Source of the DNA: Nemertoderma westbladi
Lineage: Eukaryota; Xenacoelomorpha; Nemertodermatida; Nemertodermatidae
Length of the DNA stretch: 31,108 nucleotides
Reading direction: 5' to 3'
Assembly (NCBI GenBank): GCA_032718475.1
Contig: JAUCBJ010002459.1
Coordinates: 1-31,108, forward strand
A model generated the notes under the pieces. It was not told the DNA's origin. It saw nothing but the letters and a program-made list of their open reading frames with translations, and searched no databases. This document shows, piece after piece, positions 1-9,688 of this stretch. Every line of letters starts with the position of its first letter. Within the stretch, counting starts at the first letter, position 1. Both the position numbers and the translations under genes were made by a program.

Positions 1-1326
1 CCAAATGGGTTAAACAAGTAATACAGTGTAATGTTTGACAGTGACAGCGTTTATGCTGTATTATACTGTATTACCCAGAATAATGCCAAGTAGGCGTTTG
101 TGTTGCAAACAACAATTTTTATTGTTTAATTTGTTTTTTTGTACGTTAATTTTTTTTATTGTTAATTATACTTATTACAGTAACTGTACTGCAATATTAG
201 CAAAAGAAGTAGTCGTATTGCAAACAAGAATTGCAATTTGATTATTTGTTGTTTTCAAATATGCCTTTGTTTTTTTGGAAACAACAATTTGTTTTTTGTT
301 GTACTTTGTTTTGTAAACAGTTATTGAAAATTGTTGTTAATTTTTTTATTGTTAATTATACTTGTAAACTGTAACTGCAATTTTATTATACGCCATTGTA
401 GTAAAATAACATTACACAGCATTACATGCATGCCAAGTGCACTTGACAGTATTATGAGTTTGACCCTCGTTTGCCTCGTTTATTACACTGATTTGCTTCG
501 CAAAATAAAACAAAGTAAACTAACTATATCACAAAGTTTTTCAGACAGACCCTCCGTTAAAAATGCCAGATGGGGGGAAACTGGACGCAATAAAAAATTC
601 ATCCCTCTCCAGGGTAAACTCGACGCAAATAACAAACAGCTGATTATTCTCAAAAATAAAACTGTAACCTGTTCTGTTGTGTTTAGTTTATTGTTTTGGT
701 TGAAATAACGTGCCACTGAAACCTGCTCCTTTCCCTAAATTGAGAATTTAACATTGAGGCGGGATATTAATTCGCCAAGATGGGATTTGCGTCCAGTTTT
801 CCCCCGATTAGTACATATCAGTCCAGTTTATGTTCTTATTTAATTGAATTAATTACTTATGTTCACTCTTTGATTTCTTGATTAATTAGTGTTAGATTAG
901 ACTATATTTGCTTATTCTGATGGTCTATATTTGCTGAAATTGAGAATAAATTATAAATAAATAAATGCATTGTGTCTGCTTTGTTTTATTTCAATATTCA
1001 TATTGTTTTAGTGTGAAACGTAATTTGTATAGTAATAAATGTTAAATAATAATTGATATATTACTTTTTTATTCGAAAATGAAAATTTAGGAAATTCCGT
1101 AGGTAGATCAGGGTGTATAGATATATAAGACCAGTGAGATTATTAGCCCGCTGATATTCCGTCCGTCCATATAGAGAACGCAGCATATGGAGATAGGAAG
1201 GCGTTCATAAAGTATGTCACGCAAATTTTCCAGATTTTTGACACCCCCCCCCCCCCTGTCACAAAGTGTCACGCAAGCTCGACCCCCCTCCCCCTCTTTG
1301 ACAATTGTAAATTTGTAAGCCTAATA

Positions 1327-1354
1327 CCCCCCCCCCCCCCCCCCCCCCCCCCCC
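1327..1354. repeat. Poly-C homopolymer, 28 bases
   Basis: This is an uninterrupted run of 28 C, the longest of about ten G/C runs of 10 bases or more in the window. A 13-base C run at 1244-1256 precedes it, and the intervening DNA repeats a C-rich, GTCACGCAA-containing context. The assembled length of such a run is unreliable. Confidence 0.9.
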
Positions 1355-2273
1355 TCTTCCTCAATCACAAAATGTCACATTTATATTTTTAAATTAAATG
1401 GTTGAGGCATACTAATCTTTCTAAGAGTGCCTCTTTAAAACTTCGTATACCCTCTAAAACTAAGTAGTTGTAAATATAAATACATTCAAAGCACATGCTA
1501 GAAACTTTCTAAGCTTTCAAAGTATATGCATTAAACTTGCTATACTTAGTAGAACTACCTAGTTGCACCTACAGATATGTTAAGTACTTACAACATACTT
1601 GGTCCACACCATTGCTAAAACTTAAAAGGCTAGCTTTGCAAATATCGCAAGTTATTTAAATAGGGTCCAACAAGTTTTGGGAAGTATGGCAGAAGCACTA
1701 TTTGCCCTCTATTTCAGCCAGGACCACCTGGTATCTTACTACCCGGTGTCTGAAGCGAGGTGATCACGTATTATTGGCAGAGACCAACTTGAAGAGACGG
1801 TTTTGGTTGACTAGAGTTATTTTGACCACACACCCGACATCAGTTGGTGTAATACGGACTGTGACTGAATAGACAATTGTCGGACGTACTGTAGACAGAC
1901 CCGTACAACGTCTCGTACTTCCTGAGGAGACTAGAAACGAGACGGGAGATTACAAATCTCCACGTAAACTTCGTAAGTAGTGACTGGGACCCTTGATGGT
2001 CGCCACATAGTCCTACCATATTCCTGTACACTGTAGGTTAAAGACAGCGGTGGAAATCCATTGTCTTTATATGTGAACATTGAGGGTAGTACACTTATGT
2101 ATCACATAGGAGCGGGTTTGTGCGTACAGAAGGAATGTAATTCCACTTGGAACCCACAAGTGAGACAATTTTTCAAAAATTTTTAGATAATCCATTTTGG
2201 ATTTCGAATTTTTTAAGAAAAACGATTCTCCAGTGGTCGGATTCTAGGATATGGTCGGATGAGACCAACATTA

Positions 2274-2295
2274 GGGGGGGGGGGGGGGGGGGGGG
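2274..2295. repeat. Poly-G homopolymer, 22 bases
   Basis: An uninterrupted run of 22 G in otherwise AT-rich DNA, with no recognisable element on either side. Confidence 0.9.
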
Positions 2296-2703
2296 CAAGA
2301 GTGGAGGGAAGGCTTGCGAGCCTTCCGATATGTTTTTGAAAAATAAAAATCGGCCTTCTTCTGAAAGTCGCGTATATTATTTTATATTTTACTCTGACTA
2401 ATTCTCGACTGCTTTATTTTTTTGGGAAGTGGTTTGGGATTAAAAAGTGGAGTACTTAGACTCACGGCTAGTTTGCCCAAAATCGTTTTTTTATCGGCAC
2501 ATTTTTTTTGGATTAGGAGCCAGTGGGAAATCATGCGGAACCCTAACTCTTAGGCAAATGGGTAGGGGGTTTGGAGCAAAGTTTAGCCAAAAGCCGACAC
2601 AACTCTAAGTCTCCTCACATCTAACCTCTGTTTGTACTTCCTCTAGTAGAACGTAACGGTATAGATATACGTAACGATACGTAATCGAGATATATAATGT
2701 ATA

Positions 2704-2871
2704 ATGGCAGAGAGGATCCATAAGGAGCAGAGACAGGGATTCACGCAAGAACAGGAGCACCAGGCACCGTTCAACCGTTATGGAGCCAAGAACTTTTGCG
2801 TGTTCAGAGTTGAGAGTAAGGCAAGGAGTACGGCCAAGCTCGCAAAGCCAAAGTCGGATCCAAACGTCACG
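2704..2871 (+). pseudogene. N-terminal piece of the unknown block
   Basis: A 55-codon frame starts MAERIHKEQRQGF and is rich in Gln, Glu and Lys. It runs into a TGA at 2869-2871. An overlapping frame (2780-2962), rich in Arg and Ser, continues to the right, so the original product probably switched there through an indel. The ATG is the first after the TATA-like stretch and I take it as the likely original start. I recognise no homology. Confidence 0.35.
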
Positions 2872-2933
2872 TGACAGCGATAAAACGCTTACAACAAGAG
2901 AACGGAGGAGTTACGAACGGAGTTTAATGCATT

Positions 2934-3203
2934 ATACCCCTACGATACGAGGAATTGTGTGATGCCAGCAACATCTTTGAGGACCCTGACACAGAGATAC
3001 GTCGATTATACCACATGCTGCAATATCAGATGGCAAGCGAGCCCATATGCCTGCAGCTAGGGACGAATTCGACGGGATGCACCTGTATAGATGCGCTCGA
3101 GGACCAGATCCGGAGACTAAGGAAGCGTTCTCCATTTATAACCTCTTCTATAAATGTGGAAGATGTATGCGTGCGCAAGACAACACGATCCCTATGCGCT
3201 TGA
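2934..3203 (+). pseudogene. Acidic, helical-looking piece of the unknown block
   Basis: This frame contains EELCDASNIFEDPDTEIRRL and stays open to a stop at 3201-3203. It overlaps the Cys-rich frame starting near 3047, and the sensible reading changes frame around 3045-3060, just before the first cysteine cluster. The mix of acidic and basic residues suggests a soluble protein. Function unknown. Confidence 0.35.
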
Positions 3204-3346
3204 ACCTGGAGAACCCCGAGCCGATATTAGCGCGATGCCCAAAACACCAGAATCTGTGTTATCAGGAAGACGGATACCCATTGACGAATCTGTATCACTC
3301 ATTCAAAATGAGGGGACCGAAATGTGGGCGAGATTGTGATTTATGA
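3047..3346 (+). pseudogene. Cysteine cluster 1 (possible zinc-binding domain)
   Basis: Ninety-nine codons hold evenly spaced cysteine pairs: YRCARGPD, then YKCGRC (C-x2-C), then ARCPKHQNLC (C-x2-H-x3-C), then KCGRDC (C-x3-C). The spacing suggests one or two structural zinc sites, but I cannot match it to a named finger. The frame ends at a TGA. The likely continuation in another frame begins near 3324 with VGEIVIYEPKLVKPD, so the original protein was longer. The cysteine pairing is visible; zinc binding is inferred. Confidence 0.45.
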
Positions 3347-3498
3347 ACCCAAACTAGTCAAACCGGACGTCTACAGTATGATAATAGACGACTCCAACAA
3401 GTCAACACAGGAGAAGCGGGAAGCTATATAGGGTGTACAAGGCGTATGAGAAAGGCAAGATCGAGGAGTTCGGCAGAAGGCTCGCCGATCAATCAAAC
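3324..3498 (+). pseudogene. Charged piece following cysteine cluster 1
   Basis: Two overlapping frames carry this segment. The first reads VIYEPKLVKPDVYSMIIDDS and stops with a TAG near 3438. A second frame, from about 3421, reads LYRVYKAYEKGKIEEFGRRL and stops with TGA near 3498. The change of frame at about 3420-3437 is a clear indel signature. The peptide is helical and charged. No family recognised. Confidence 0.35.
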
Positions 3499-4012
3499 TG
3501 AACCCAAGGAGATGACACCCGAACTCTTCGATAGCATTACCTTCGCTCAATGTTTGTCGCAGAGACTACATATACCTCACTTTGAGATGACGTGAGAACC
3601 CCAACCCCACTCTACTCAAGCGGTAGTGCTGGTCGTGTGGACAACCAACTTTCCTATCAGCATACCGATTAGAGAGGACACGACCTACGAGATTCGTATA
3701 GTGGAGCATCCGGAGATGATATTGAACCTGGATTTCCTCCTATCAGTAACGTTTGGCGATGTGTTAGAGGCTGCGGAGTTGCGTAGAATAATAGTTCAGA
3801 AAATCTTACGCAATGTGCCTCTACATATTACCGACTTTAAGGAAGTTGATCGCGCGGGGACAGATATCGCACCATGCATCCTGCGAGGATATCTTACGCG
3901 GACGATTCGATTATGGATCGGAGTCGGCACGTTTGAGACCGACACCGACATCGCAATCAGTTGGACGGGGAAACCTATTAGCTCTATGATGAGAAATCCA
4001 TCCGAAGGATAA
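3497..4012 (+). pseudogene. Middle piece of the unknown block
   Basis: One frame is open from about 3497 to 4012 apart from a TGA near 3593-3595. After that stop it gives about 128 codons, including TNFPISIPIREDTTYEIRIV and a Leu/Ile/Val-rich segment that could be beta-sheet or a helical core. It ends at a TAA at 4010-4012. The next frame (from about 3985, reading YDEKSIRRIRNPTDELLDEY) overlaps it, so another frame change lies near 3985-4010. No family recognised. Confidence 0.4.
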
Positions 4013-4188
4013 GGAACCCTACGGACGAATTACTCGACGAATATCTGCTAGAGATATCTGCTCAATCTCTGCTAGAGAACGGAAACATGTTCTACGACAA
4101 TGAAGGAGGGAGCCATCAGCAGAGCCTCACTTCGAAAACCATCCAAATTCGAGCACCAGATGGAGTGCCGACAGCGGAGCGACCATAA
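3985..4188 (+). pseudogene. Acidic piece of the unknown block
   Basis: A 67-codon open stretch is rich in Asp, Glu and Leu (for example PTDELLDEYLLEISAQSL) and ends with a TAA at 4186-4188. It overlaps the previous piece by about 28 bases. It looks like a helical linker. Function unknown. Confidence 0.35.
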
Positions 4189-4225
4189 GATGCCGATGCC
4201 GGAGGGGATGACACAATGACACGCC

Positions 4226-4712
4226 ATGATTAAGCGGATAGTAAAATCCATGGACCTAGCTTGTAACATAGAGGCTAGGATGTTACCCAAGGTGGTGCAC
4301 GACGTCATACTCGACACGAGTATCATCAAGATCGGATCCAGTATACTGGAAGATCTCATAAGCGACTTCTCAGGGATGCCCTACACCTTACATGGACACT
4401 AGACCATTGTTGCTCTGGGATATAGAGCAAGGGTATTTCCGGGAGTATAACACGCTCAAAACTGGAACCGGCTATATCTCATACCTAATGTTCAGTTGGG
4501 ATTATAAGGAGAGTAAGAGGCGCAAATATATGGACGTATATGGAGGAGATACCGCTAACGTCAATGAGTCTGAATCACAGTTGAAATGGAGAGGGTGTGT
4601 ATACTGGGCGATTACCTCACCTCCGCGGATGTTCCTACAATATTGTTTGGCGATAGAGTCATCGGTCAACGTATGTTTCATTGCCGATATAGTGTCTAGG
4701 ACTCTAAAGTGA
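4226..4712 (+). pseudogene. Piece with MIKRIV start, two overlapping frames
   Basis: The first frame (4226-4402) starts MIKRIVKSMDLACNIEARML and stops at a TAG just after an ATG in the next frame at 4392. The second frame (4392-4712, 106 codons) begins MDTRPLLLWDIEQGYFREYN and carries aromatic-rich sequence, then SPPRMFLQYCLAIESS. The 11-base overlap and smooth join suggest one original protein broken by an indel. The opposite strand is also open at 4502-4867, but the plus-strand frames fit their neighbours better. No family recognised. Confidence 0.4.
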
Positions 4713-5143
4713 CATGTCTCGGAGAGGGACATACAGTTTACGAGGAAGGGAGGATGTATACGGAAGTATTTCGCCGATTCCTTCAACCATTCTATAACAC
4801 CGACGCCCACTGTGATGTTTTCACGCACGTGGGATTCAGCATTTTTCACGACGTATATCTCACCCACGTGGGAAGCCTCGTCGACAGACCATTGATGTTA
4901 ACGTTAGTACCCTATGATGGGGAATGCCAAGTGGAGATTAAGGACCTAGAAGGATCATGGAAGGCGCGCGCGCCTACTGTTCATCATCCTGATGAAGAAG
5001 ATCCGACTGAGTCCACGATAATCGATGAGCCATTGCTCAATAGAGGAGAATCTTCTGAGGAAGACGCGAACCGAGATCCTCGAGGTCGAGAAGAGCGACG
5101 CCATGGTTTGCGTACTGCCCACGGAGACGAATGTACCGACTGA
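4709..5143 (+). pseudogene. Piece with acidic, Arg-rich C-terminus
   Basis: This is the longest intact piece, 144 codons, overlapping the previous frame by four bases at 4709-4712. The first 85 codons look globular and contain VFRRFLQPFYNTDAHCDVFT and several His and Tyr. From about residue 90 it becomes acidic and low in complexity (HHPDEEDPTE, SSEEDANRDPRGREERR), as in a disordered tail. The four-base overlap may be a frame junction or a genuine stop-start. No family recognised. Confidence 0.4.
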
Positions 5144-5199
5144 TCCCGATGATGTCATGTGGACGGTAGCGCTCGCCCTATAGGAGACCTCATCTACGA

Positions 5200-5408
5200 A
5201 TGCATTTGGCTGAACCAACACCATTTGTGGCAGAATTGGGGCTACAGGGCATCACGCCAAGAAATGTGGAGTAAAGCACCACATCTCTCTACCAGATTTA
5301 ATGTGCAACTGGTGTGGGGATCAGCTGTCCAGCACATTCTATACCTGTTGGTGCTTTGTGGCTCAATGCACCTACTCTAACATCAAAGCACACAGAGCGT
5401 CGGAATGA
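5200..5408 (+). pseudogene. Cysteine cluster 2 (possible zinc-binding domain)
   Basis: A frame from 5200 reads MHLAEPTPFVAELGLQGITP and stops with TAA near 5272. An overlapping frame (about 5232-5408) then carries KKCGVKHH, MCNWCGDQ (C-x2-C), YTCWCF (C-x-C) and AQCTYSN before a TGA at 5406-5408. The cysteine density suggests a zinc ribbon or cross-brace fold. I cannot name it. As at cluster 1, the break lies immediately before the cysteines. Confidence 0.4.
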
Positions 5409-5619
5409 CAACTCCGAGACGAGAGAGTTCGACAAGTTGCGAGTCGAACAGCGAAATCGTGGAGCCTGGCATTTTATCGCTTGGGCATACCGAAGCGCAT
5501 TGTCATACAAGCACATGACCTCATGTATACTAGACGAGGCGGACGTTTTATGTGAAATTGGTTTTAGGAAAGGAAAGAATACGCCACCCCCCGGAGGATG
5601 CACAATACCACATACATAA
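5380..5619 (+). pseudogene. Charged piece after cysteine cluster 2
   Basis: The frame open from 5314 to 5619 becomes protein-like after about 5380, with ETREFDKLRVEQRNRGAWHF followed by aromatic and hydrophobic sequence (IAWAYRSALSYKHM). It ends PPPGGCTIPHT and a stop. It probably continued cluster 2 after an indel. No family recognised. Confidence 0.35.
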
Positions 5620-6000
5620 AGCCCAAAAGGCCAGCCAAAAATATCAAGGATATGGTAAATATCGCTGAGAGGACGACTTCTAAATCGCAGATCCAGATGA
5701 CCCGAGGCACCGTTTCCCTACCTAGAGAACTGCACGGAGGGACAGGATTCGCTTTGCCCAAACCCATGAGGGTGCAGACGACGTCTGAGACTCTCAAACT
5801 CCCTCCAAGCATTGCAGATGCTGCATCTGATACGACTAAGCGAAAGATTGGGATCAGACGAGGATTTCGTGGATTGAGTGCCCGACGGATGTACGAGACT
5901 CCAGTCGTTCCATTTCCCAGCGTTCTATAACCGCAGACAGCTCAACGCAGGAGCCCGAGCCCAGTTCGACCTCAGTCACCACTCAACCGTATTAAAGGAC
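5598..6000 (+). pseudogene. Basic C-terminal piece of the unknown block
   Basis: A 110-codon frame (5598-5930), starting MHNTTYIKPKRPAKNIKDMV, is rich in Lys, Arg, Ser and Thr and could be nucleic-acid binding or disordered. Around 5900 the protein-like reading moves to another frame that reads HFPAFYNRRQLNAGARAQFD and stops with TAG near 6002. After that nothing looks coding, so I place the end of the block here. Confidence 0.35.
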
Positions 6001-6002
6001 TA

Positions 6003-7362
6003 GGTCGAGCTCGCTCGTCAAAACGTTAAGGAGCGAGATTTGTGGAGAAAGGAAGGCTTGCGTGCTTACTGTTAGCATTAGCGCTCAGAGATGTGGACTA
6101 GAGACCATCAGGACGAACATTAAGATCACCGGGAGGACATTTTAGGAATTATTTTAGATTATTGTGTTTTGTTTATATTTGGACTGATAATTGTTGTTAC
6201 CATGGGAATGCTGCTAAATGAAAACTGACGTGTTTTTGAAAAATAGCTACCATTCAAGAACAATACCTGTTTCTGCACGTGTGAACTTAGCCTTTTAGAT
6301 TACTTATTTTACTGATTTTAATCTCAAAACACCATTTTATATTGATAAAGTCGGTTACGATATAATATTGGCTATTTCTGTTGGATAATTCTTTGTTAAG
6401 GGTTTTGACGCCATCTAGTGCCATTATCTGCATATCCAGCTCGTATAATTGCCTTATTGGCTATGCTCCTTACTGATAAGCTGATATATAAGTACGATTA
6501 TTTCTGCGGTTTATTCACTCTTTTTGTTATTGTTGGACAGAAGAAGTCGCATTGCCCATGCAGAGGCATTGATCCCCGGTCAGGTTTAATTGACCGGTGG
6601 TTATTACAGGCCTAAGAATTTAACTAGAGTTAATAACTCAGTCAACTAAGAGTTAATAATTGAATTATAATTATTTATTGTTATATTGGATATTCTACTG
6701 TTAAATTCAATTTGTCATTCTTATTTGCTTAATATATCGCCGATATTACAGAATCAAGGAAGTTTTACACGCGCCACAACAGGTGGGTTGCTGTAATTAA
6801 GTATCAGTGATAATCTGGACAATTGTATCAGATTTGTGTGTTGTCATATCTCTGACTTACTAAATAATTAATATATGGCGATATTTCAGACCATTATTGT
6901 AAGCAAAGCTCTTATTATTAACTATATCACGATTGAGAGTTGTCACAAATTGAATACTGTAGTGATATCAATATAATTAGACCAAAGACTTGTCACAATA
7001 CGTTTCCCCTAAAGGGAAACACAATCACCAGACTTGAGTCCTTACATAATTAATTAGTCAGACATTTGCTTGTTATACTGTGTTGTCACACCCTCCCGGT
7101 ATAGTATCTCAGTCAAATACAATAGATAATCAAATACCGTATTAGACTAAACTAAATATAGAGCAAATCAATACATCGAAGGGAGAAAGGGTAAATAAAC
7201 AGATACAGGAGCGGCTCTCGGTGACAGGTACACTAGCGCAACTCCGTTCATTGTATCAGACCAGACATTTTGCCTTCATTTTTGCATGGTTTATTAAGTA
7301 ACAGAAAGAAGTCACAATATATGAAAATTGAGAGTGAAAGAACATATTTTATCAAATGCGCT
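6003..7362. other. Non-coding stretch with hairpins
   Basis: I find no gene. There are several short perfect hairpins: CCGGTCA/TGACCGG (6576-6597, 8-base loop), a TTAACT/AGTTAA palindrome near 6620, and GTTTCCC/GGGAAAC (7002-7020, 5-base loop). Position 7090 ends TTGTCACA and is followed by CCCTCCC, and TGTGA occurs at 6280, so 6280-7090 could be an old LTR on the minus strand. I found no second copy to prove that. Composition is AT-rich throughout. Confidence 0.4.
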
Positions 7363-7866
7363 AACAATACCATTATTTTAAAAATAAATTACCACCTTTT
7401 ATTGAATATTAGTTTTGGAAAATTTTGGTATACTGAGAGCTAAACCTGTTTTGTTATAACGGTGATATATGGTTCCAAAGATATACCCATGTTTGAAATA
7501 TTTTTATTTTTCATCATTTTAATCTCATTCCACTCTGTTTCAAAATAATGACTTTAACAAATATTTATATCAATTAAAAACCACTCAAGATGTGACTACA
7601 AAGCACTTTAAAATGACAAGTGACATCTAAATTGCATTTCAGATAATACTCCTTCACAGGTTACCATGACTAGCACTACAGATGCAATTGAAGATACCTC
7701 CGATATGACACAAACAAATGACTTGACACCTACCACAAAAGAGAGGTTGGTTCTTTTAGTATATTCACTTCAATTTATATATTTATCATAATTTTTACTA
7801 GATGATTTCTGCAAAGATGATTCCATCGATAATAACATTTTTGAATACTAAATCCTCTTTATTAAT
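7363..7866 (+). repeat. Long inverted repeat, left arm (outer part)
   Basis: About 500 bases match the reverse complement of 10317-10815 at high identity with small indels. Shared landmarks are AAACCTGTTTTGTTATAACG, CCAAAGATATACCCATGTTT and CAGATGCAATTGAAGAT-like sequence. The outer end fades near AACAATAC (7363). The arm breaks off at about 7866 in CCTCTTTATTAAT, where the right arm continues but this side enters unrelated DNA. The match does not depend on any coding frame. Confidence 0.85.
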
Positions 7867-7979
7867 AATAAATACATAATTATGTATGTACGTATTCTTA
7901 ATGAACATCCATAGTAAATTTACATAGTAAACTGCACAAGTTGTTTATTAAATAGCCTAAATAATTAATCTATATTATA

Positions 7980-8192
7980 TTACCTATCTAAAGTCACAAA
8001 CGAAGTAAATACGAGATCGGTTAATACCGATCGGGTAGATCGGAGCCCCGCAACCCCGCACCGTCCCCAAAGCCCAGTGCCCGCCATGGGCGCCGCCCAC
8101 CACGCAGGCAGAGGGAGTTGGAGCGGGTCAGCGCGAGCCACGAGGGTCTCAGCGAGGTGGCGGATTAGGATTTCGGCCTCCTTACACCACAC
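7980..8192 (-). other. GC-rich patch with a short open frame
   Basis: The minus strand is open for 70 codons, including EAEILIRHLAETLVARADPL, in a GC-rich patch that stands out from the AT-rich surroundings. A hairpin GATCGG/CCGATC sits at its low-coordinate end near 8012-8030. It could be the end of a LINE or a SINE-like unit; I cannot identify it and have little confidence that it codes. Confidence 0.2.
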
Positions 8193-8668
8193 CCCGTCGG
8201 TATTCTTGTATTCTATTTTTCTGGTATTCTATTGTACGTATTCTTAATTGGAATGCGATGATGTCATCCGAGCAAATAGAGTATTCTTAGTCGAGTAGGT
8301 AATGTATGTGATACAATTATTGCTATTTATTGGAAATCATCTTCATCATCTGAGGTCTGAGTCTGAGGACCTGACTTATGCATAATACTTATTGCTTTAC
8401 ATGAATGTCAGAAGTTAATGACGTGAACGAGCTTCGGTATCGTCTTTTCTGTTCAAAACATGGAGAAATCGAGTCAACCTTGCTGCCACGTTGTAAATAT
8501 TGTTTAAAGAGAGACACCTATCCCGAGCCAATTACCAATCGTATATACGCTTAGTACCCATCATCAATGTATCTTCTCCCATATGTCTGGGATGGCTGTT
8601 AGATGAGGATGATATGGTAATACCTGATTGGATGTATGTTCTACCAGCTCCATAATCTACAGTATCCC

Positions 8669-8690
8669 CTCTCTCTCTCTCTCTCTATCT
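8669..8690. repeat. CT microsatellite
   Basis: A short run of about ten CT dinucleotides with one interruption (CTAT). It lies in the 1.6-kb insertion and has no evident role. Confidence 0.85.
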
Positions 8691-9443
8691 CTGCTGTATT
8701 GCAATTGTAAACCACCAACATGTATCTGCCGGTTGAGTACAAAACAAAGACCCAAGACTTTACTGCCTGTTCTGTACCCTACAAAACAAAGAGGTGAAGT
8801 CGCGTTAGGTCCATAAGAGCGATAAGTCCCATTGCTATTTAAAGGAGCAGGTTAGTAAAAGAGCACTTACTGAGGCGTGTTGGGGGAACCAAAACAATAA
8901 ATGAAAGTTAACACATGTTAGATGATTATGCAGGTCTTTATAATTGGGTGTTGAGTCTTTGTTTTGTACTCACTCTGTATCTGCCTACAAAACAAACATC
9001 AACATCATTGCATTGAGTTGTGCAAATTCAAGTCATGTACCAACAGGAAGGAGGCGAAATTTGAATGAACTGAAGCTCTTGACTTGATTTTTGACTAACA
9101 TATTTGCACTACTTGTTTTATTCTCACCCCAGGTGACACTTTAAAAATTACCAAAAAAATTTCACGAATGTAATATTGCAGTTCTATAATCGCTTTCAGC
9201 ATCCAAAAAAACCGCTATATATCGCAAATAAATTAATTTTAGCGAATTATGAAAACTATTGAAAATCTTAGTACGAAAGTACTGGAGATGGGTGCCAGAA
9301 AGGGAGCACAGCACGAAAATTAACATGGCCATGTAAATGGCGTTTGCTCTGTTGGATAACCCATTAAATTTTAGGAAAAGTTACGAAATCTCGGTTTTCC
9401 AAACAAACCTTACTCAAAGATACAGATTAATTACAAAGTTATA

Positions 9444-9603
9444 CCGGGCGCGTATTCCCAATCCTTACACTACTAGGAACACCTCTTGCATTAACACCTG
9501 GGATTGGTTAATGAGTTATTATTAGATTGGACGTTGATATCATGTAAGGAATGGAAATAGGGGTCGAACTAGTGTAAGGTTTTTATAAAGTGCTCCAAAC
9601 GCT
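9444..9603 (+). repeat. Long inverted repeat, left arm (inner part)
   Basis: This is the inverted partner of 10175-10310, in the same order: CGTATTCCCAA.CCTTACACTA first, then ATGTAAGGAATGGA.ATAGGG, GTCGAACTAGTGTAAG and CCAAACGCT. The left copy has about 60 extra bases between the first two blocks. With the outer arms it makes an arm of about 650 bases around a loop of about 570. Confidence 0.75.
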
Positions 9604-9688
9604 CCAAATAAAATAAACTCTTAAAACCTCTAGATATCTAGATGGCGCGCTAGTGCAGTTCGATGCACACGAATAGCAGACGGACTAT

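Larger units (their letters stand above)
1..2690. other. AT-rich non-coding DNA with homopolymer runs
   Basis: I see no supportable gene here. The first 700 bases are T-rich with repeated TTGTTTTTT-like strings, and the short reading frames there give only low-complexity hydrophobic peptides. Poly-C runs lie at 1244-1256 and 1327-1354 and a poly-G run at 2274-2295. The stretch 1600-2690 is more mixed in composition but holds no long open frame, paired repeat or recognisable motif. Confidence 0.6.
2704..6000 (+). pseudogene. Degraded coding block of unknown origin
   Basis: About 3.3 kb reads as protein on the plus strand, but in short pieces of 60-145 codons that hop between the three frames, usually overlapping at the junctions. 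I count at least ten frame changes and few in-frame stops. The sequence has many CpG dinucleotides and looks more GC-rich than its AT-rich flanks. An ATG at 2704 follows a TATA-like stretch (TATATAATGTATA), a plausible start. I recognise no family: there is no reverse transcriptase, integrase, transposase or polymerase motif. Two cysteine-rich clusters (3047-3346 and 5232-5408) could bind zinc. It could be an endogenous DNA-virus fragment, an unclassified large transposon or a decayed host gene. That it was coding is fairly secure; its origin is not. Confidence 0.6.
7867..9443. mobile_element. Unidentified 1.6-kb insertion in the left arm
   Basis: The right arm is nearly continuous from 10175 to 10815, while the left arm resumes only at 9444, so these roughly 1577 bases look like a later insertion (or DNA lost from the other side). 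It starts AT-rich, holds a GC-rich patch at 8040-8190, a CT microsatellite at about 8669-8690, and inverted copies of GAGTACAAAACAAAGA-like sequence near 8735 and 8950. I see no clear terminal repeats, target duplication or transposase. Confidence 0.5.

Noticed and set aside
331-708. 125-codon plus-strand ORF with a hydrophobic start
   Set aside because: AT-rich, low-complexity DNA; the peptide has no domain and the opposite strand is equally open.
4502-4867. 121-codon minus-strand ORF in the unknown block
   Set aside because: It is antisense to plus-strand frames that join smoothly with their neighbours; treated as a shadow, though I cannot exclude it fully.
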